Below are positions 53,843 to 64,000 of a DNA stretch of 64,000 bases, piece by piece. The translations under genes were made by a program, and so were the position numbers. Each line of letters opens with the position of its first letter. Position 1 is the first letter of the stretch. The notes under the pieces were generated by a model that worked only from the letters and a program-made list of their open reading frames with translations, was not told the DNA's origin and made no database searches. The DNA is from an uncultured Bacteroidota bacterium (GTDB taxonomy: Bacteria; Bacteroidota; Bacteroidia; Flavobacteriales; Flavobacteriaceae): the NCBI GenBank assembly GCA_902598295.1, contig CACKBA010000001.1:1-64000 (forward strand). Reading direction: 5' to 3'.

Positions 53843-56587
53843 TAAAGACTTTTTATTTTTAACTAGTTTTTCAGGAGAACCTGCAAATATTAATTCACCC
53901 CCCTTATCTCCACCATAGGGCCCTAAATCTACGATATAATCTGATGATTTGATTAATTCTATGTTATGCTCTACTACAATAATTGAGTGACCGTAATTGA
54001 TTAAATGATTGAATGAGTTTAGGAGTTTTTTAATGTCGTGAAAATGAAGGCCTGTAGTTGGTTCATCAAAAATAAATAGTGTTTTTTCTGCTGTTTGACC
54101 TTTTAAAATAAAAGATGCTAGCTTAATTCTTTGTGCCTCACCCCCACTTAAGGTTGATGAAGATTGACCAAGATTAACATACCCCATGCCTACATCTAAC
54201 AGTGCTTTTAGTTTATTTGCAATTTTGATCTGACCATTTTCAAGGAAAAAATTATAACCTTTATCAATTGTCATATTTAAAATATCATCAATGTTCTTGT
54301 TTTGATAAGTTACTTGCAAAATATTTTTTTTAAATCTTTTCCCTTTACAACTTTCACAGATTAAATTAATGTCTGCCATAAACTGCATTTCAACTTTAAT
54401 TGTACCCTCACCCTTGCATTCGTCACATCTCCCTCCATCAACATTGAATGAAAAATGTTTTGGTTTAAAGGAGAATTGTTTGGATGCAGGTTGTTTTGAA
54501 AAAAGATTTCTGATATCATCATATGCTTTTATATATGTTACTGGATTTGATCTTGATGATTTACCAATTGGGTTTTGATCAATGAATTCAATTGAAGATA
54601 TAGACTCTAAATTTCCATCAATTGAAGAAAATTGACCCGGTTTTGTTGTGTATATTCCTTTTGCTTGCAATAGGGCTGGGTACAATATTTTTTTTACCAA
54701 AGTAGTTTTGCCACTCCCTGATATCCCAGTAACGGCCACTAAAGAGTTGAGTGGAAAATTTACACTTAAATTTTTTAAATTATTTTCCCTACAACCTTTA
54801 AGTGTTATGATTTTATTACTAACTCTTCTTTTTAATGGTACAGCTATTTCATTTTGGTTATTAAGGTATTTTGAGGTTATTGTTTTTGAATTTAAAATTT
54901 GTTTTAAGGAGCCCTGCGCAGCAATTTCCCCGCCTTTGCTTCCTGCGCCTGGACCAAGGTCTATAATTTGATCTGCAGACCTTATAATATCTTCATCATG
55001 CTCTACAATAATAACAGTATTCCCTATGGATCTTAAGTTCTTAAGAATAGAAATTAACTTGCTTGTGTCTTCAGGGTGAAGACCAACACTAGGCTCATCC
55101 AAAACATATATTGAACCAACTAATGCGCTTCCAATTGAAGTCGCAATATTAATTCTTTGAGTTTCACCTCCCGAGAGTGTATTTGATTTTCTATTTAATG
55201 TTAAATAAGGCAATCCTACTTTGCATAAAAATGACAATCTGTTTTTAATTTCTATTATAACTCTATTACATTTTTTTAATTCACTCTCGGAAAACTTGAT
55301 TTTATTAAAAAATTCCAATACAGTTTCAATTGGTAAATTGACCAATTCAGAAATCGACAAACCATTTATTCGAACATAATTTGCTTCTTTTCTTAGTCTC
55401 GTACCATTACACTGACTACATTGAGTTCTTCCTCGATATCGGGAAAGCATCACTCTGTTTTGAATTTTATACATTTTTTTTTCAAGTTTTGAAAAAAAGA
55501 AATTAATACCCTTAAAGTACTCATTGCCCTCCCAAAGCAATTTTTTTTCAGATTCATTTAACTTAAAATAGGGTCTGTGTATTGGAAAATTGAATTTTTG
55601 TGAATTATTTACAAGTAAGTCTTTATACTTACTAAGTTTTTGCCCTCTCCACGGAGCTATGCATTCTTCATAAACTGAAAGACCAGTATTAGGAATTACT
55701 AGTTCAGGGTCAATTCCCATTATATCGCCATATCCATTACAATTACTACAAGCTCCATATGGATTATTAAAACTGAATAAATGTTCAGTTGGTTTCATAA
55801 ACTTTATACCATCTTGTTCAAATTTTTTTGAAAATACTTTATAATGATTATCCTTTAAACTTTTAATGTACATTTCATCATTACCTTGATAAAATGCATT
55901 TTCAATTGAGTCCGTTATTCGGTCTGAATAATCTTTGTCAGTTTTATAAATTGACCTATCAACAACTAGAAAGAGGTTTTCTTTTTTCTCTGAAATAAAA
56001 TCTTCAATCTGATAGATTTTTCCGTCTGATTCAATACGAGCATAACCCTCATCTGAAAATAATTTAAGATATTTTTGTAAACCAATACTTTCAGGACAAA
56101 AGAGTTTTGCCATTATTAAAAACTTATCTCCTTCACAAAAAGTATTTATATAGTTGACAACTGTGCTGACATTATCTTTAACAACTTCTTGGTTTGTAAT
56201 TGGGCTATATGTTTTACCAACTCTTGAATATAACAACTTTATGTAATCATAAATTTCTGAGCTTGTACCAACTGTAGACCTCGGGTTTGAATTATTTACT
56301 TTTTGCTCAATAGCAATTGCAGGAGATAATCCTTGTATTTTTTTAACTTTCGGCTTTTTAATTTTTCCAAGAAATTGTCTTGCATAAGATGATAAGCTTT
56401 CGATGAATCTTCTTTGACCTTCTGCAAATATTGTGTCGAAAGCTAAACTTGATTTACCAGACCCCGAAAGACCTGTAATAACTATTAATTTTTTCTTTGG
56501 AATATTAACATTTATATTTTTAAGATTATGCATCTCTGCACCTTCAATTGTTATTTGCTCTTTTATTTTTTTTTCTTTAACAGACAT
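53813..56587 (-). CDS. uvrA: excinuclease ABC subunit A
   Basis: VITGLSGSGKSSLAFDTIFAEGQRRFIESLSSYARQFL; two ABC signatures; zinc-finger CxxC motifs. Confidence 0.97.
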   Translation of the reverse strand: MSVKEKKIKEQITIEGAEMHNLKNINVNIPKKKLIVITGLSGSGKSSLAFDTIFAEGQRRFIESLSSYARQFLGKIKKPKVKKIQGLSPAIAIEQKVNNSNPRSTVGTSSEIYDYIKLLYSRVGKTYSPITNQEVVKDNVSTVVNYINTFCEGDKFLIMAKLFCPESIGLQKYLKLFSDEGYARIESDGKIYQIEDFISEKKENLFLVVDRSIYKTDKDYSDRITDSIENAFYQGNDEMYIKSLKDNHYKVFSKKFEQDGIKFMKPTEHLFSFNNPYGACSNCNGYGDIMGIDPELVIPNTGLSVYEECIAPWRGQKLSKYKDLLVNNSQKFNFPIHRPYFKLNESEKKLLWEGNEYFKGINFFFSKLEKKMYKIQNRVMLSRYRGRTQCSQCNGTRLRKEANYVRINGLSISELVNLPIETVLEFFNKIKFSESELKKCNRVIIEIKNRLSFLCKVGLPYLTLNRKSNTLSGGETQRINIATSIGSALVGSIYVLDEPSVGLHPEDTSKLISILKNLRSIGNTVIIVEHDEDIIRSADQIIDLGPGAGSKGGEIAAQGSLKQILNSKTITSKYLNNQNEIAVPLKRRVSNKIITLKGCRENNLKNLSVNFPLNSLVAVTGISGSGKTTLVKKILYPALLQAKGIYTTKPGQFSSIDGNLESISSIEFIDQNPIGKSSRSNPVTYIKAYDDIRNLFSKQPASKQFSFKPKHFSFNVDGGRCDECKGEGTIKVEMQFMADINLICESCKGKRFKKNILQVTYQNKNIDDILNMTIDKGYNFFLENGQIKIANKLKALLDVGMGYVNLGQSSSTLSGGEAQRIKLASFILKGQTAEKTLFIFDEPTTGLHFHDIKKLLNSFNHLINYGHSIIVVEHNIELIKSSDYIVDLGPYGGDKGGELIFAGSPEKLVKNKKSLLAKFLKPKL

Positions 56588-56588
56588 T

Positions 56589-57791
56589 TTATTTAACAAT
56601 CCAAATATATGGGTCTATGGCTTTTGTGTTATTGAAAATACTAAACTGTAATGTTGATTTAGAACCGTCTTTTGGATTAAATACTTTTCCTATTTTTTGC
56701 AAAGCAGTAACATTTTCTCCCTTTTCAACATAAACTTCAGCAATATTTTTGTAGGCTGTAATATAACTTCCGTGTTGAATCAATACAGTAATATTGCTAC
56801 CCTTAAACTTTAGTATTGATAATACTACTCCATTAAACACTGTTCTTATTTCAGCGTCTTTTGTAGTAGCAATAACCAATCCGTTGCTTTGAATTTTGGT
56901 TGTTCTGACAACAGGGTGGGGTTGTAATCCGAATTTTTGGATAATCGCGCCTCTCTCTACGGGCCAAGGCAAATTACCCTGGTTTGCGCTAAACTTTTCA
57001 GAAAGAGCCCTTGCTTCAGGTGTTAATTTAAATATGTTATTATTCGGTTCATTATTAGATTTTCTGATAGCTTCTTTTATTAGGCGATCGATTTCTTTAT
57101 CAAGGTTTTTTGATATTTTTTGCTTTTCGTCTATTTGATTTTTATATGATATTTCTTTTCGTTTGAGACCAGTAATCATTAGTTCTTTTGAGTTTTCTTC
57201 GACTTTGAGTTTTTTTCTGCTTTGCTGGTTTTGTTTTAATAATTTGTTTTTTTGGGTCTTCAATGAATTTAAATCTTCCACTTTTTTAGCCAGTAACTTA
57301 ACGGAGTTTGTAATTTTAAGAGCAACACTTTTTCTGTCTTTAGAAAACTGATTTATGTATCTGGAACGTTTTAATGCCTGTAAAAAATCCTCTGACGAAA
57401 GTAAAAACATTAACCTGGACTCTTTGAGCTTGCTTTTATAAGAATTATTAATCATTAATGCGTATTGTTCTCTAACTTTTTTTATCTCTTTATTAAGAAA
57501 GTCAATTGAGTCATTTTTTTTATCAATTTCCGTTGTAACCATATTAATTTGCTGATTAGTTAATTTGATTAACTCCTCATTTTTTGAGATTTTGATTGCT
57601 AAGTTTTCTAAATCGTTGTATGCAATTTTAGTTGTCCTGGAATTGTTAAACAACAAGGAGTTTATATTCTCTATTTCTTTTTTAATTATTAACCTTTGAT
57701 TTTCAAGTTGTTTAATTTTAGGGGTTTGTGAAAAGGTTGTGCTGCAAAAGAAAACTATAGATATTAGACAATATGATTTGAGTTTTGACAA
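56589..57791 (-). CDS. EnvC-like murein hydrolase activator (M23 domain, coiled coil)
   Basis: Coiled coil then GNLPWPVERGAIIQKFGLQPHPVV...NGVVLSILKFKGSNITVLIQHGSYITAYKNI. Confidence 0.88.
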   Translation of the reverse strand: MSKLKSYCLISIVFFCSTTFSQTPKIKQLENQRLIIKKEIENINSLLFNNSRTTKIAYNDLENLAIKISKNEELIKLTNQQINMVTTEIDKKNDSIDFLNKEIKKVREQYALMINNSYKSKLKESRLMFLLSSEDFLQALKRSRYINQFSKDRKSVALKITNSVKLLAKKVEDLNSLKTQKNKLLKQNQQSRKKLKVEENSKELMITGLKRKEISYKNQIDEKQKISKNLDKEIDRLIKEAIRKSNNEPNNNIFKLTPEARALSEKFSANQGNLPWPVERGAIIQKFGLQPHPVVRTTKIQSNGLVIATTKDAEIRTVFNGVVLSILKFKGSNITVLIQHGSYITAYKNIAEVYVEKGENVTALQKIGKVFNPKDGSKSTLQFSIFNNTKAIDPYIWIVK

Positions 57792-57818
57792 TTTTAGAAA
57801 TTCGAATCTATCAATATA

Positions 57819-58256
57819 TCAATTAGTACCGGTACTACCAAACCCGCCTGAAGATCTTTTTGTTGTTTTTAACTCTACAGAATTTTCCCAATTAGCTTTA
57901 ATTATCGATGTAAAAACAAGCTGAGCAATTCTATCAGATGGATTTATTTGAAATGGAGTTTTTGATGAGTTAAATAATATTACCCCTATTTCTCCTCTGT
58001 AATCTGCATCTATTGTGCCTGGTGAATTTAAAACTGTGATGCCTTTTTTTAATGCAAGTCCACTTCGAGATCTAATCTGGGCTTCATATTGCTCCGGAAT
58101 TTCTAAAAATATTCCTGTAGGAACCAACAATCTATCGCCAGGGTGCAAGGTGATTTGAGAAGGAATGAAAGCTCTAAGGTCCATACCTGATGACCCGCTT
58201 GTTTGGTAAGATGGATTTTGATTATTAGACTTGTTGATTATCTTAATTTTCATCAA
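57819..58256 (-). CDS. dut: dUTP diphosphatase
   Basis: GSSGMDLRA, RSRSGLALKKGI, GTIDADYRGEIGVILFN, RSSGGFGSTG. Confidence 0.96.
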   Translation of the reverse strand: MMKIKIINKSNNQNPSYQTSGSSGMDLRAFIPSQITLHPGDRLLVPTGIFLEIPEQYEAQIRSRSGLALKKGITVLNSPGTIDADYRGEIGVILFNSSKTPFQINPSDRIAQLVFTSIIKANWENSVELKTTKRSSGGFGSTGTN

Positions 58257-59113
58257 CCATTCAGCGCTTCAGCTCCGGAAACAATTTCAAGAATTTCATT
58301 TGTAATAGCCGCTTGCCTTGCTTTATTGTATGTCAAAACCAGTTCACTTTTCAACTCACTTGCATTATCTGTAGCTTTGTGCATTGCTGTCATTCTTGCA
58401 CCATGCTCTCCCGCAAATGAATCCCTTATTGCTTTAAATAGTTGGATTTTTAATGACTTAGGCACCAAATCTGAAACGATTTGTTCCATAGAAGGTTCAA
58501 AAATATAATCAGATAAAGCTTCGGAATTAGTTGGTGCAGAGATCGGTAGAAATTGCTCGGAAATCGTTGTTTGATTAGCGGCATTCTTAAAAGTATTATA
58601 AATAAGTTCTACGTGGTCGTACTCCCCGTTTGAAAATAATTCTATTACAGTATCAACAATTTCTGACGTCTCATCATAATTAATATTCTCAAAAATATTA
58701 CTGTGATTTGAGATTACCTTTTCTGTTTTAGATATTATATCGTTTGCTTTTTTTCCAATGATTAAGAAACTGAAATTTGACTTTGAAAAACGTGGTTCAT
58801 TTTTCATTTTGACAGCTTTCTTAATAACATTAGAATTGAATGCACCACAAAGTCCTTTGTTTGAACAAATTGGAATTAAAAGAACATTTTTAATGGTTCT
58901 GTTTTCTGACAACTGAGACACACTGGAGGATGAGATTATTTCATGGAAACTTGACATTAATTCACCTAGTTTTTCAGAATAAGGCCTCATCGCAGTAACT
59001 GCATCTTGTGCTTTTTTTAACTTAGCTGCCGAAACCATTTTCATTGCACTAGTAATCTTCATTGTTGAGGTTACTGATGAAATTCGGTTTCTTATCTCTT
59101 TTAAATTAGGCAT
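58253..59113 (-). CDS. atpG: ATP synthase F1 subunit gamma
   Basis: MPNLKEIRNRISSVTSTMKITSAMKMVSAAKLKKAQ; SNKGLCGAFN; ARQAAITNEILEIVSGAEAL. Confidence 0.97.
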   Translation of the reverse strand: MPNLKEIRNRISSVTSTMKITSAMKMVSAAKLKKAQDAVTAMRPYSEKLGELMSSFHEIISSSSVSQLSENRTIKNVLLIPICSNKGLCGAFNSNVIKKAVKMKNEPRFSKSNFSFLIIGKKANDIISKTEKVISNHSNIFENINYDETSEIVDTVIELFSNGEYDHVELIYNTFKNAANQTTISEQFLPISAPTNSEALSDYIFEPSMEQIVSDLVPKSLKIQLFKAIRDSFAGEHGARMTAMHKATDNASELKSELVLTYNKARQAAITNEILEIVSGAEALNG

Positions 59114-59118
59114 GAAAA

Positions 59119-60696
59119 TTATTCATAAGATGATGTTAGGTCTGCTGCTACGCTTTCCAGGGTTGATAAAACATTGTCCGTAAGTTTACCTTGTTTAATC
59201 GTATCTAAAGTTTTTCTATGTTTTAAGTTCATAAGCTCTAAAAAATTCTTTTCAAACTCTTTGATTTTATCTACGGGCACAGATTTTAAAAGATTTTTTG
59301 ACCCTAAGTATATAATTGCTACTTGATTTTCGACAGTAAATGGGTCATTTTGCGCTTGCTTTAAAATTTCAACATTTCTTTTCCCTTTTTCGATTACACT
59401 TAGTGTTACAGGATCTAAATCAGATCCAAATTTTGCAAATGCTTGTAATTCCCTAAATTGAGCTTGATCAAGTTTTAAAGTACCTGCAACTTTTTTCATT
59501 GATTTAATCTGAGCTGAACCTCCAACTCTTGAAACAGAGATACCAACATTAATTGCAGGTCTTACTCCTGAGTTAAATAGATCTGATTCAAGAAAAATTT
59601 GTCCATCTGTAATAGAAATAACATTTGTGGGTATATATGCAGAAACATCTCCTGCCTGTGTCTCTATAACTGGTAATGCAGTCAATGAACCGCCTCCTTT
59701 TACGACTGGTCTCAAACTTTCGGGGAGGTCATTCATTTTTTTTGCAATGCCATCATCATTGATAACTTTAGCTGATCTCTCCAGTAGTCTTGAGTGTAAA
59801 TAAAAAACATCCCCAGGATATGCTTCACGACCCGGCGGCCTTCTCAAAAGAAGTGAAACTTCTCTATATGCAACAGCTTGCTTTGATAAATCATCGTAAA
59901 TAATTAGTGCAGGTCTTCCGGTATCTCTAAAATACTCCCCAATTGCAGCACCTGCGAAAGGGGCGTAAACTTGCATGGGAGCTGGATCGGAGGCGTTTGC
60001 AGCTACTATGGTTGTATAAGAGAGTGCTCCTTTTTCTTCAAGGGTTTTTGCTATTCCTGCAACTGTAGATGCTTTTTGACCAATTGCAACATAAATACAA
60101 TACACAGGCTCTCCAGCATCATAAAATTCTTTTTGATTGATTATTGTATCAATACATACAGTTGTTTTTCCAGTTTGTCTATCTCCAATCACCAACTCTC
60201 TTTGGCCTCTTCCAACAGGTATCATTGCATCAATCGATTTTATTCCTGTCTGTAGAGGTTCATTAACGGGTTGTCTGTATATCACACCTGGCGCTTTTCT
60301 TTCAAGAGGCATCTCATACATTTTACCTTTAATTTTTCCCTTACCATCAATTGGTTCTCCAAGTGTATTAACAACCCTGCCCACAACACCATCACCAACA
60401 TTAATCGAGGCGATTCGTTCAGTTCTTTTTACAGTATCCCCTTCTTTTACATCCTTAGATGGACCTAAAAGTACTACACCTACATTGTCCTCTTCAAGAT
60501 TTAGTACAATACCTTCCATGCCATTTTCAAACTTCACCAATTCTCCATATTGTACATTTGAAAGACCGTAAACCCTGGCTATTCCATCTCCTACTTGAAG
60601 AACGGTTCCGACCTCTGCTAGTGATGGTCCAATATCGGATCCTGTTAATTGTTTTTTTATAATTGCTGATATTTCAGCTGGTTTTATATCTGCCAT
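59119..60696 (-). CDS. atpA: ATP synthase F1 subunit alpha
   Basis: [18 protein letters not shown]; full-length alpha. Confidence 0.98.
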   Translation of the reverse strand: MADIKPAEISAIIKKQLTGSDIGPSLAEVGTVLQVGDGIARVYGLSNVQYGELVKFENGMEGIVLNLEEDNVGVVLLGPSKDVKEGDTVKRTERIASINVGDGVVGRVVNTLGEPIDGKGKIKGKMYEMPLERKAPGVIYRQPVNEPLQTGIKSIDAMIPVGRGQRELVIGDRQTGKTTVCIDTIINQKEFYDAGEPVYCIYVAIGQKASTVAGIAKTLEEKGALSYTTIVAANASDPAPMQVYAPFAGAAIGEYFRDTGRPALIIYDDLSKQAVAYREVSLLLRRPPGREAYPGDVFYLHSRLLERSAKVINDDGIAKKMNDLPESLRPVVKGGGSLTALPVIETQAGDVSAYIPTNVISITDGQIFLESDLFNSGVRPAINVGISVSRVGGSAQIKSMKKVAGTLKLDQAQFRELQAFAKFGSDLDPVTLSVIEKGKRNVEILKQAQNDPFTVENQVAIIYLGSKNLLKSVPVDKIKEFEKNFLELMNLKHRKTLDTIKQGKLTDNVLSTLESVAADLTSSYE

Positions 60697-60699
60697 AAT

Positions 60700-61245
60700 T
60701 TATTGTGTTGATGTGTTTAAAAACTCTTGCTCTAAATTTTTCAATTGTTGTTTAAAGCTAGCATCATATTGCTTATCGCCCACTTTTAGTATAAAGCCTC
60801 CAATTAGGTTTTTATCTACTTTATTCGTGAGATGTACATTTTTAGATGTTAAAGATTCTACCTTAGATTTGATTTCCGCCAGCAGTTCATCTGAGAGTTT
60901 AGCAACTGAAACTAAAATAACATTTTGGTTGCCCATTTTTTCATTGTAAAGATGAACAAAGCACTTAGCGACATCGTCAAACAAATCGATACGCCCACTA
61001 TTCATAAGATGATAAAGCAGATTTGTTGAGTTGGTTGACAAATGAGGAAACACCATTTTCAGAGTTTCTGCTTTGTCCGTGTCTTTTATAACTTTTGAGT
61101 CGATAAACAGTTTTAGCTCCTGTGATTGTTCAAAGGCTCTTTTGACGGAGTTCATGTCTTTAAACATTATCCCTAAATCATTTTCTGATTCTGTAATGCT
61201 CAAAAAAGCTTTTGCATATCTATTTGCAGCTCGAGTGTTTATCAT
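60700..61245 (-). CDS. atpH: ATP synthase F1 subunit delta
   Basis: Position and ANRYAKAFLSITES...NKVDKNLIGGFILKVGDKQYDASFKQQLKNLEQEF. Confidence 0.95.
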   Translation of the reverse strand: MINTRAANRYAKAFLSITESENDLGIMFKDMNSVKRAFEQSQELKLFIDSKVIKDTDKAETLKMVFPHLSTNSTNLLYHLMNSGRIDLFDDVAKCFVHLYNEKMGNQNVILVSVAKLSDELLAEIKSKVESLTSKNVHLTNKVDKNLIGGFILKVGDKQYDASFKQQLKNLEQEFLNTSTQ

Positions 61246-61742
61246 TTAAGTTTAACGTCTTTTATTAATTCTTTTACAATTTTCATTTGTTTATCGTCAT
61301 CTGAAAGCTTTTCTTTAATAAGCTTTTCAGCAATTTCAATTGATAGTGTAGCTACTTGTTTTTTAATTTCTGAAACAGCAGCTTCTTTTTCAGACTTTAT
61401 AGAGTCATTGGCATTGTCAATGATTTTCTGAGCTTCAGTTTTTGCCTCAGACTTAGCCTCTTCCAAAATTGACTTCTTAAGGTTACTCGCTTCTTTTAAG
61501 ATATTATCGCGTTCAATTTTTGCTTCTTTAAGAACCTTGTCATTACTGGCTTTTAGGGTCTTTATTTCTTCTCTTGCTTTTTCAGCAGACTCTAAAGCGT
61601 TTTTTATACCTTCCTCTCTATCATTAATTGTATTAAGTATAGGAGTCCATGCATATTTTTTCAACAACCAGATTAGTAACAAGAATATCACGGTTTGCCA
61701 AAAAAACAAACCAATTGAAAACTCTTCAATTAATTTTTCCAT
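61242..61742 (-). CDS. atpF: ATP synthase F0 subunit b
   Basis: N-terminal TM, long coiled coil; operon position. Confidence 0.95.
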   Translation of the reverse strand: MEKLIEEFSIGLFFWQTVIFLLLIWLLKKYAWTPILNTINDREEGIKNALESAEKAREEIKTLKASNDKVLKEAKIERDNILKEASNLKKSILEEAKSEAKTEAQKIIDNANDSIKSEKEAAVSEIKKQVATLSIEIAEKLIKEKLSDDDKQMKIVKELIKDVKLK

Positions 61743-61757
61743 ATGAGTTAAAAATTA

Positions 61758-61964
<207 letters not shown>

Positions 61965-61979
61965 TTAAATTTATTCATC

Positions 61980-63065
61980 TTAATGTTCAGTTTCACCATG
62001 CTCCTCTACAGCAAATCCAAAATACAAAGCAGATAGCATAGTAAAAATGTACGCTTGTAATAACGCTACTAAAATTTCAATAATTGAAATGAAAAAAGCA
62101 AGCACAAAAGACAAGCTACTCCCAATCCAATTTTGAAAAACAAACATCAACCCTATTAGGCTGTACAGCACGATATGTCCAGCCTGAATGTTTGCATATA
62201 AACGTATTAGTAGTGAAAAAGGCTTTATAAATAAGCCTAAAAATTCGATTGGTGCCAATATTATTTTTAGTGGAATTGGCACACCCGGCATCCAGAAAAT
62301 ATGACCCCAATAATTTTTATTTGCTGTTAGGTTTGTAAGTAAAAACGTCAATAAGGCCAACGAAAATGTTACCGCTATGTTTCCCGTTACATTAACACCT
62401 AATGGAGTTAATCCCAACATGTTCAAAAACCAAATGAAGAAAAAAACAGTTAGCAAATAACTCATGTAGTTTTTATACTTTTTTTCTCCAATTCCAGGTA
62501 TTGCAATTTCATCCCTGACATATAAAATTATGGGTTCTAAGAACCTACCTATCCCAGCAGCAATGCCGTTATTTGTTGAGTATGATCTCGCAAGTGAGTT
62601 AAATAAAAATAACATCAAAAAAGAAACGAGAAGGATAGTAACAATATTTTTTGTAATTGAAAAGTCCAAAGGTTTTTCGTTTGTGATTTTACCATTTTCG
62701 TCTTTCAAAATATCACCATTAGCATTTGTTTTGTAGATTTTATTATTGTCATAATTCATTCTATAAAAACTTTCATTGTCGGCCACTACCTCTTTGCCAT
62801 GTTTAAAATCAGAAGACATAAAAATCTTAAGACCATTATCGTACAGAATCACAGGCAAAGGGAGCTCTATATAAACTTTTTTACCATCAGCTTTTGTGTA
62901 TGATGTTAAATAAAAACTGTGAGAGTCTTTTAGGTGATGGGTTATGTATTTTTTTATCTCTGTTTTTTTGTCTTTCTTTTCAACCGAAGATTCTGCGGAA
63001 AAAGCAGTACAAAAAGCAAGTGTTGAAAATAGAGTTACAAAGAGAAATTTTTTTGAAAAAAACAT
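61980..63065 (-). CDS. atpB: ATP synthase F0 subunit a
   Basis: FLEPIILYVRDEIAIPGIGEKK; FSLLIRLYANIQAGHIVLYSLIGL; LQAYIFTMLSALYFG. Confidence 0.96.
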   Translation of the reverse strand: MFFSKKFLFVTLFSTLAFCTAFSAESSVEKKDKKTEIKKYITHHLKDSHSFYLTSYTKADGKKVYIELPLPVILYDNGLKIFMSSDFKHGKEVVADNESFYRMNYDNNKIYKTNANGDILKDENGKITNEKPLDFSITKNIVTILLVSFLMLFLFNSLARSYSTNNGIAAGIGRFLEPIILYVRDEIAIPGIGEKKYKNYMSYLLTVFFFIWFLNMLGLTPLGVNVTGNIAVTFSLALLTFLLTNLTANKNYWGHIFWMPGVPIPLKIILAPIEFLGLFIKPFSLLIRLYANIQAGHIVLYSLIGLMFVFQNWIGSSLSFVLAFFISIIEILVALLQAYIFTMLSALYFGFAVEEHGETEH

Positions 63066-63124
63066 TCCAGATTTTCTGTAAAATATATGCCTGCAAAGTT
63101 AGAACAATTAGTTAGAAAATAAAG

Positions 63125-63358
63125 CTATTTGTGAAGTTTATTTACTTGCTTATAAACAATATAAAACGCTAGAATAAACCCTAAAAAAGTTAATGAAAAC
63201 GTGAATAGTTTGTCAAAATTATAGTATGCATCCAACCATTTTCCAAGTCTGGAAAACAGGAACATAATAATCCCCATTTCAAAACTAATTACAACAAAAA
63301 CCAATAAAGGATTAGGCTGTTTTTTCAGACTGTGGTTTGTTTTCAGTTTTGCCTTCAA
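63125..63358 (-). CDS. AtpZ/AtpI-family protein
   Basis: KKQPNPLLVFVVISFEMGIIMFLFSRLGKWLDAYY; upstream of atpB. Confidence 0.8.
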   Translation of the reverse strand: MKAKLKTNHSLKKQPNPLLVFVVISFEMGIIMFLFSRLGKWLDAYYNFDKLFTFSLTFLGFILAFYIVYKQVNKLHK

Positions 63359-63716
63359 CAGCCTTTAACTGTTTTCCTGATTTCATTGATATTGAAGCGT
63401 CTACCTGAGCGCCTTCCTCAACTGAGAGTTTTCCAGTAATGATATCCCCTTGAATTAATGATTCTGACATTAATGAAAGAACTTCAATAACTTCAATTTT
63501 TCCTGATATTGATCCAGAAATATCTGCGTTAGAACAATTGATTTTGCCATTAATTTTACCCGATTTTCCGACAACAACTTTTCCTGTGGTTGTGATATTT
63601 CCCTCAACAACACCATCAATCCTAAAGTCTGCCTCCGAGAAAATGTCTCCTATAATTTTTGTTGATGATTCAATAATATCAACAGAGGGTGATGAAAAAA
63701 ACTTATTATCTGCCAT
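63312..63716 (-). CDS. bactofilin/polymer-forming cytoskeletal protein
   Basis: SSTKIIGDIFSEADFRIDGVVEGNITTTGKVVVGKSGKINGKINC. Confidence 0.93.
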   Translation of the reverse strand: MADNKFFSSPSVDIIESSTKIIGDIFSEADFRIDGVVEGNITTTGKVVVGKSGKINGKINCSNADISGSISGKIEVIEVLSLMSESLIQGDIITGKLSVEEGAQVDASISMKSGKQLKAVEGKTENKPQSEKTA

Positions 63717-63719
63717 AAT

Positions 63720-63995
63720 CTAATTTTTGGTTATATCTAATGTTTTAAATATCAGCATATTAATGTACTGGGGCGTCGAAAATACAAAATATTTATTGTT
63801 TGACAATATTTTTTTGTTTTGGGTAATTGAATTGGCAAACTTTTCAGCATCTACCCTATCAGCGAAACCATATTTCACCATTATATATGAATTGTTTTGA
63901 TATGGTTCTTGAACGAAACCATACTTGTTTGATAGTTCTAATACACGGTCCCTGTTGTCAGCAAAAACCAAAACATACTGATTGTCATCATACAA
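63720..63995 (-). CDS. C-terminal fragment of larger protein, possibly PorW/SprE-like T9SS component
   Basis: Runs off the window end; gene order upstream of bactofilin-atpZ-atpB recalls flavobacterial porW/sprE loci (positional inference only). Confidence 0.4.
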   Translation of the reverse strand: MYDDNQYVLVFADNRDRVLELSNKYGFVQEPYQNNSYIMVKYGFADRVDAEKFANSITQNKKILSNNKYFVFSTPQYINMLIFKTLDITKN

Positions 63996-64000
63996 AACTT

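Noticed and set aside
54369-54971. Plus-strand ORFs within uvrA
   Set aside because: Antisense to uvrA; no independent support
60137-60571. 144-aa ORF antisense to atpA
   Set aside because: Shadow ORF of a highly conserved gene; composition follows the reverse complement of atpA

Overview
AT-rich, densely packed bacterial chromosome segment. Protein content fits a marine Bacteroidota (Flavobacteriia-type) genome: T9SS sorting domains, DUF4286/DUF4834, TAnnTTTG-type -7 elements, and an F0F1-ATPase operon without atpD/atpC. Most genes are ordinary housekeeping: rpmF, pdxA, ribE, ubiE/menE-type methyltransferase, mnmE, uvrA, envC-like, dut, atpG-A-H-F-E-B. I recognise no rRNA, tRNA, CRISPR array or transposase. 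Points most worth a second look: (1) a family of very small genes below the 60-aa cut-off of the supplied ORF track, including a two-gene small membrane-protein cassette present twice (10325-10668 and 15575-15899); (2) a 28-aa stand-alone CDGSH-type protein whose stop codon overlaps the start of an NADPH-dependent FMN reductase, followed by pirin and a Kazal-like lipoprotein; (3) an internally duplicated membrane protein whose second repeat is cut by an in-frame TAA, with recognisable homology continuing past the stop (40753-41175); (4) a T9SS / beta-barrel / collagen-like surface-fibre operon at the left end; (5) a beta-helix protein with both a lipobox-like signal and a T9SS-like C-terminal domain; (6) a relic lipoprotein signal peptide. 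All homology statements are by eye; no search was run.
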